Positions 5,573-5,869 of a stretch of 5,869 bases of DNA are shown here, in pieces. Source of the stretch: SOKG01 sp964502665 (lineage in GTDB: Bacteria; Chloroflexota; Dehalococcoidia; SZUA-161). The notes under the pieces were generated by a model that saw only the letters and a program-made list of their open reading frames with translations, searched no databases and was not told the origin of the DNA. A program made the translations under genes and the position numbers. The stretch covers positions 1 to 5,869 of the forward strand of contig CAZCXP010000148.1 of assembly GCA_964502665.1 (NCBI GenBank), in the 5' to 3' direction. Each line of letters starts with the position of its first letter. Position 1 is the first letter of the stretch.

Positions 5573-5598
5573 GCATATCCGGACCCACGCGGATATGC
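5573..5598 (+). other. Leader hairpin upstream of the ribosome-binding site
   Basis: GCATATCCG (5573-5581) and CGGATATGC (5590-5598) are perfect 9-base arms with an 8-base loop, GACCCACG. The stem ends 25 bases before the GGAAGGAG ribosome site. It lies in the untranslated leader, so translation control or RNA stability are possible roles. No T-run follows, so it is not a terminator. Confidence 0.45.
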
Positions 5599-5639
5599 CG
5601 AAGTTAGGCGACCTGCATAAAAAGGAAGGAGAAGGGAAA

Positions 5640-5869
5640 ATGAAAGGCAGAAGAAAGATACTCTTGGGAGTGGTTGTTGTGGCCCTGCTGGTTCTTCTTG
5701 GGGCCACCGGGGCGGTGATGGCGAATCCCTCACCTGAGGAGCCTGGGGCCGCTGTCAGCCTCGGCTTGCCACTGGCCTCCAAGATAAGCTACCAGGGTTT
5801 CCTCACCGACGATGTGGGCAACCCGGTCAACGGCACCGTGGACATGGTGTTCCAGCTCTGGGACGATGC
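5640..5869 (+). CDS. Exported protein, N-terminal part (76 residues in window, truncated by the edge)
   Basis: The ATG at 5640 follows GGAAGGAG (5624-5631) by eight bases. The reading frame is open to the end of the window, so only the first 76 residues are present. Residues 1-28 are a clear signal peptide: MKGRRK, a hydrophobic core (ILLGVVVVALLVLLGATG) and an AVMA/NP cleavage site. Residues 48-76 (SKISYQGFLTDDVGNPVNG, then TVDMVFQLWDD) match a pattern I know from large bacterial secreted or surface proteins, where ISYQG.LTD..GNPVNGT...F.LWD forms a beta-rich module just after the signal peptide, often before repeats or a C-terminal attachment or intramolecular chaperone domain. The rest cannot be seen. 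It is the second exported protein in the window and shares a leader element with the one at 4153. Confidence 0.85.
   Translation, partial: MKGRRKILLGVVVVALLVLLGATGAVMANPSPEEPGAAVSLGLPLASKISYQGFLTDDVGNPVNGTVDMVFQLWDD

Noticed and set aside
5151..5588. Minus-strand 145-residue open frame across the 5287 promoter and leader
   Set aside because: It runs antisense to a strong promoter and repeated leader. Only its last residues (MEASCA) make sense, as the shifted start of the SelW-like remnant.

Overview
The window is bacterial DNA, judged from compact genes, Shine-Dalgarno sites and sigma70-like promoters. It pairs a catabolic locus (Rieske oxygenase plus a CaiB/BaiF enzyme) with exported proteins, one of which ends in a PEP-CTERM-like tail. 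That mix would fit an environmental lineage such as Chloroflexota (Dehalococcoidia/SAR202-like), but nothing here proves the phylum and this is a low-confidence guess.

Layout. 13-807 (+) is a 264-residue protein I do not recognise. 808-1084 is a short gap between convergent genes and holds a strong hairpin. 1085-2068 (-) is a Rieske [2Fe-2S] mononuclear-iron oxygenase alpha subunit with all metal ligands. 2251-3429 (-) is a CaiB/BaiF family III enzyme whose residues fit an alpha-methylacyl-CoA racemase better than a CoA-transferase. The last two genes run in the same direction, racemase-like gene first, and probably serve breakdown of a branched or cyclic carboxylic acid through CoA esters. 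Each has a plausible promoter and ribosome-binding site.

3445-4152 is largely non-coding. It holds a 13-bp direct repeat, a helically spaced set of TTCCAC boxes, and the leader of the next gene. 4153-4878 (+) is an exported, cysteine-containing protein with an N-terminal signal peptide and a C-terminal VPELP + hydrophobic + basic tail. A hairpin follows it. 4969-5192 (-) is the remnant of a small SelW-like (Rdx) thiol-redox gene, frameshifted exactly inside its CxQC motif. 5287-5315 is a near-consensus promoter that opens a leader of about 318 nt in front of a second exported protein. That gene starts at 5640 and runs off the right edge.

The most unusual feature is that the two exported-protein genes share a degenerate leader element (3827-3947 and 5345-5507). 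Three or four conserved blocks occur in the same order with hairpins between them. It could be an undescribed structured RNA or a shared regulatory repeat. No complete novel system is evident.
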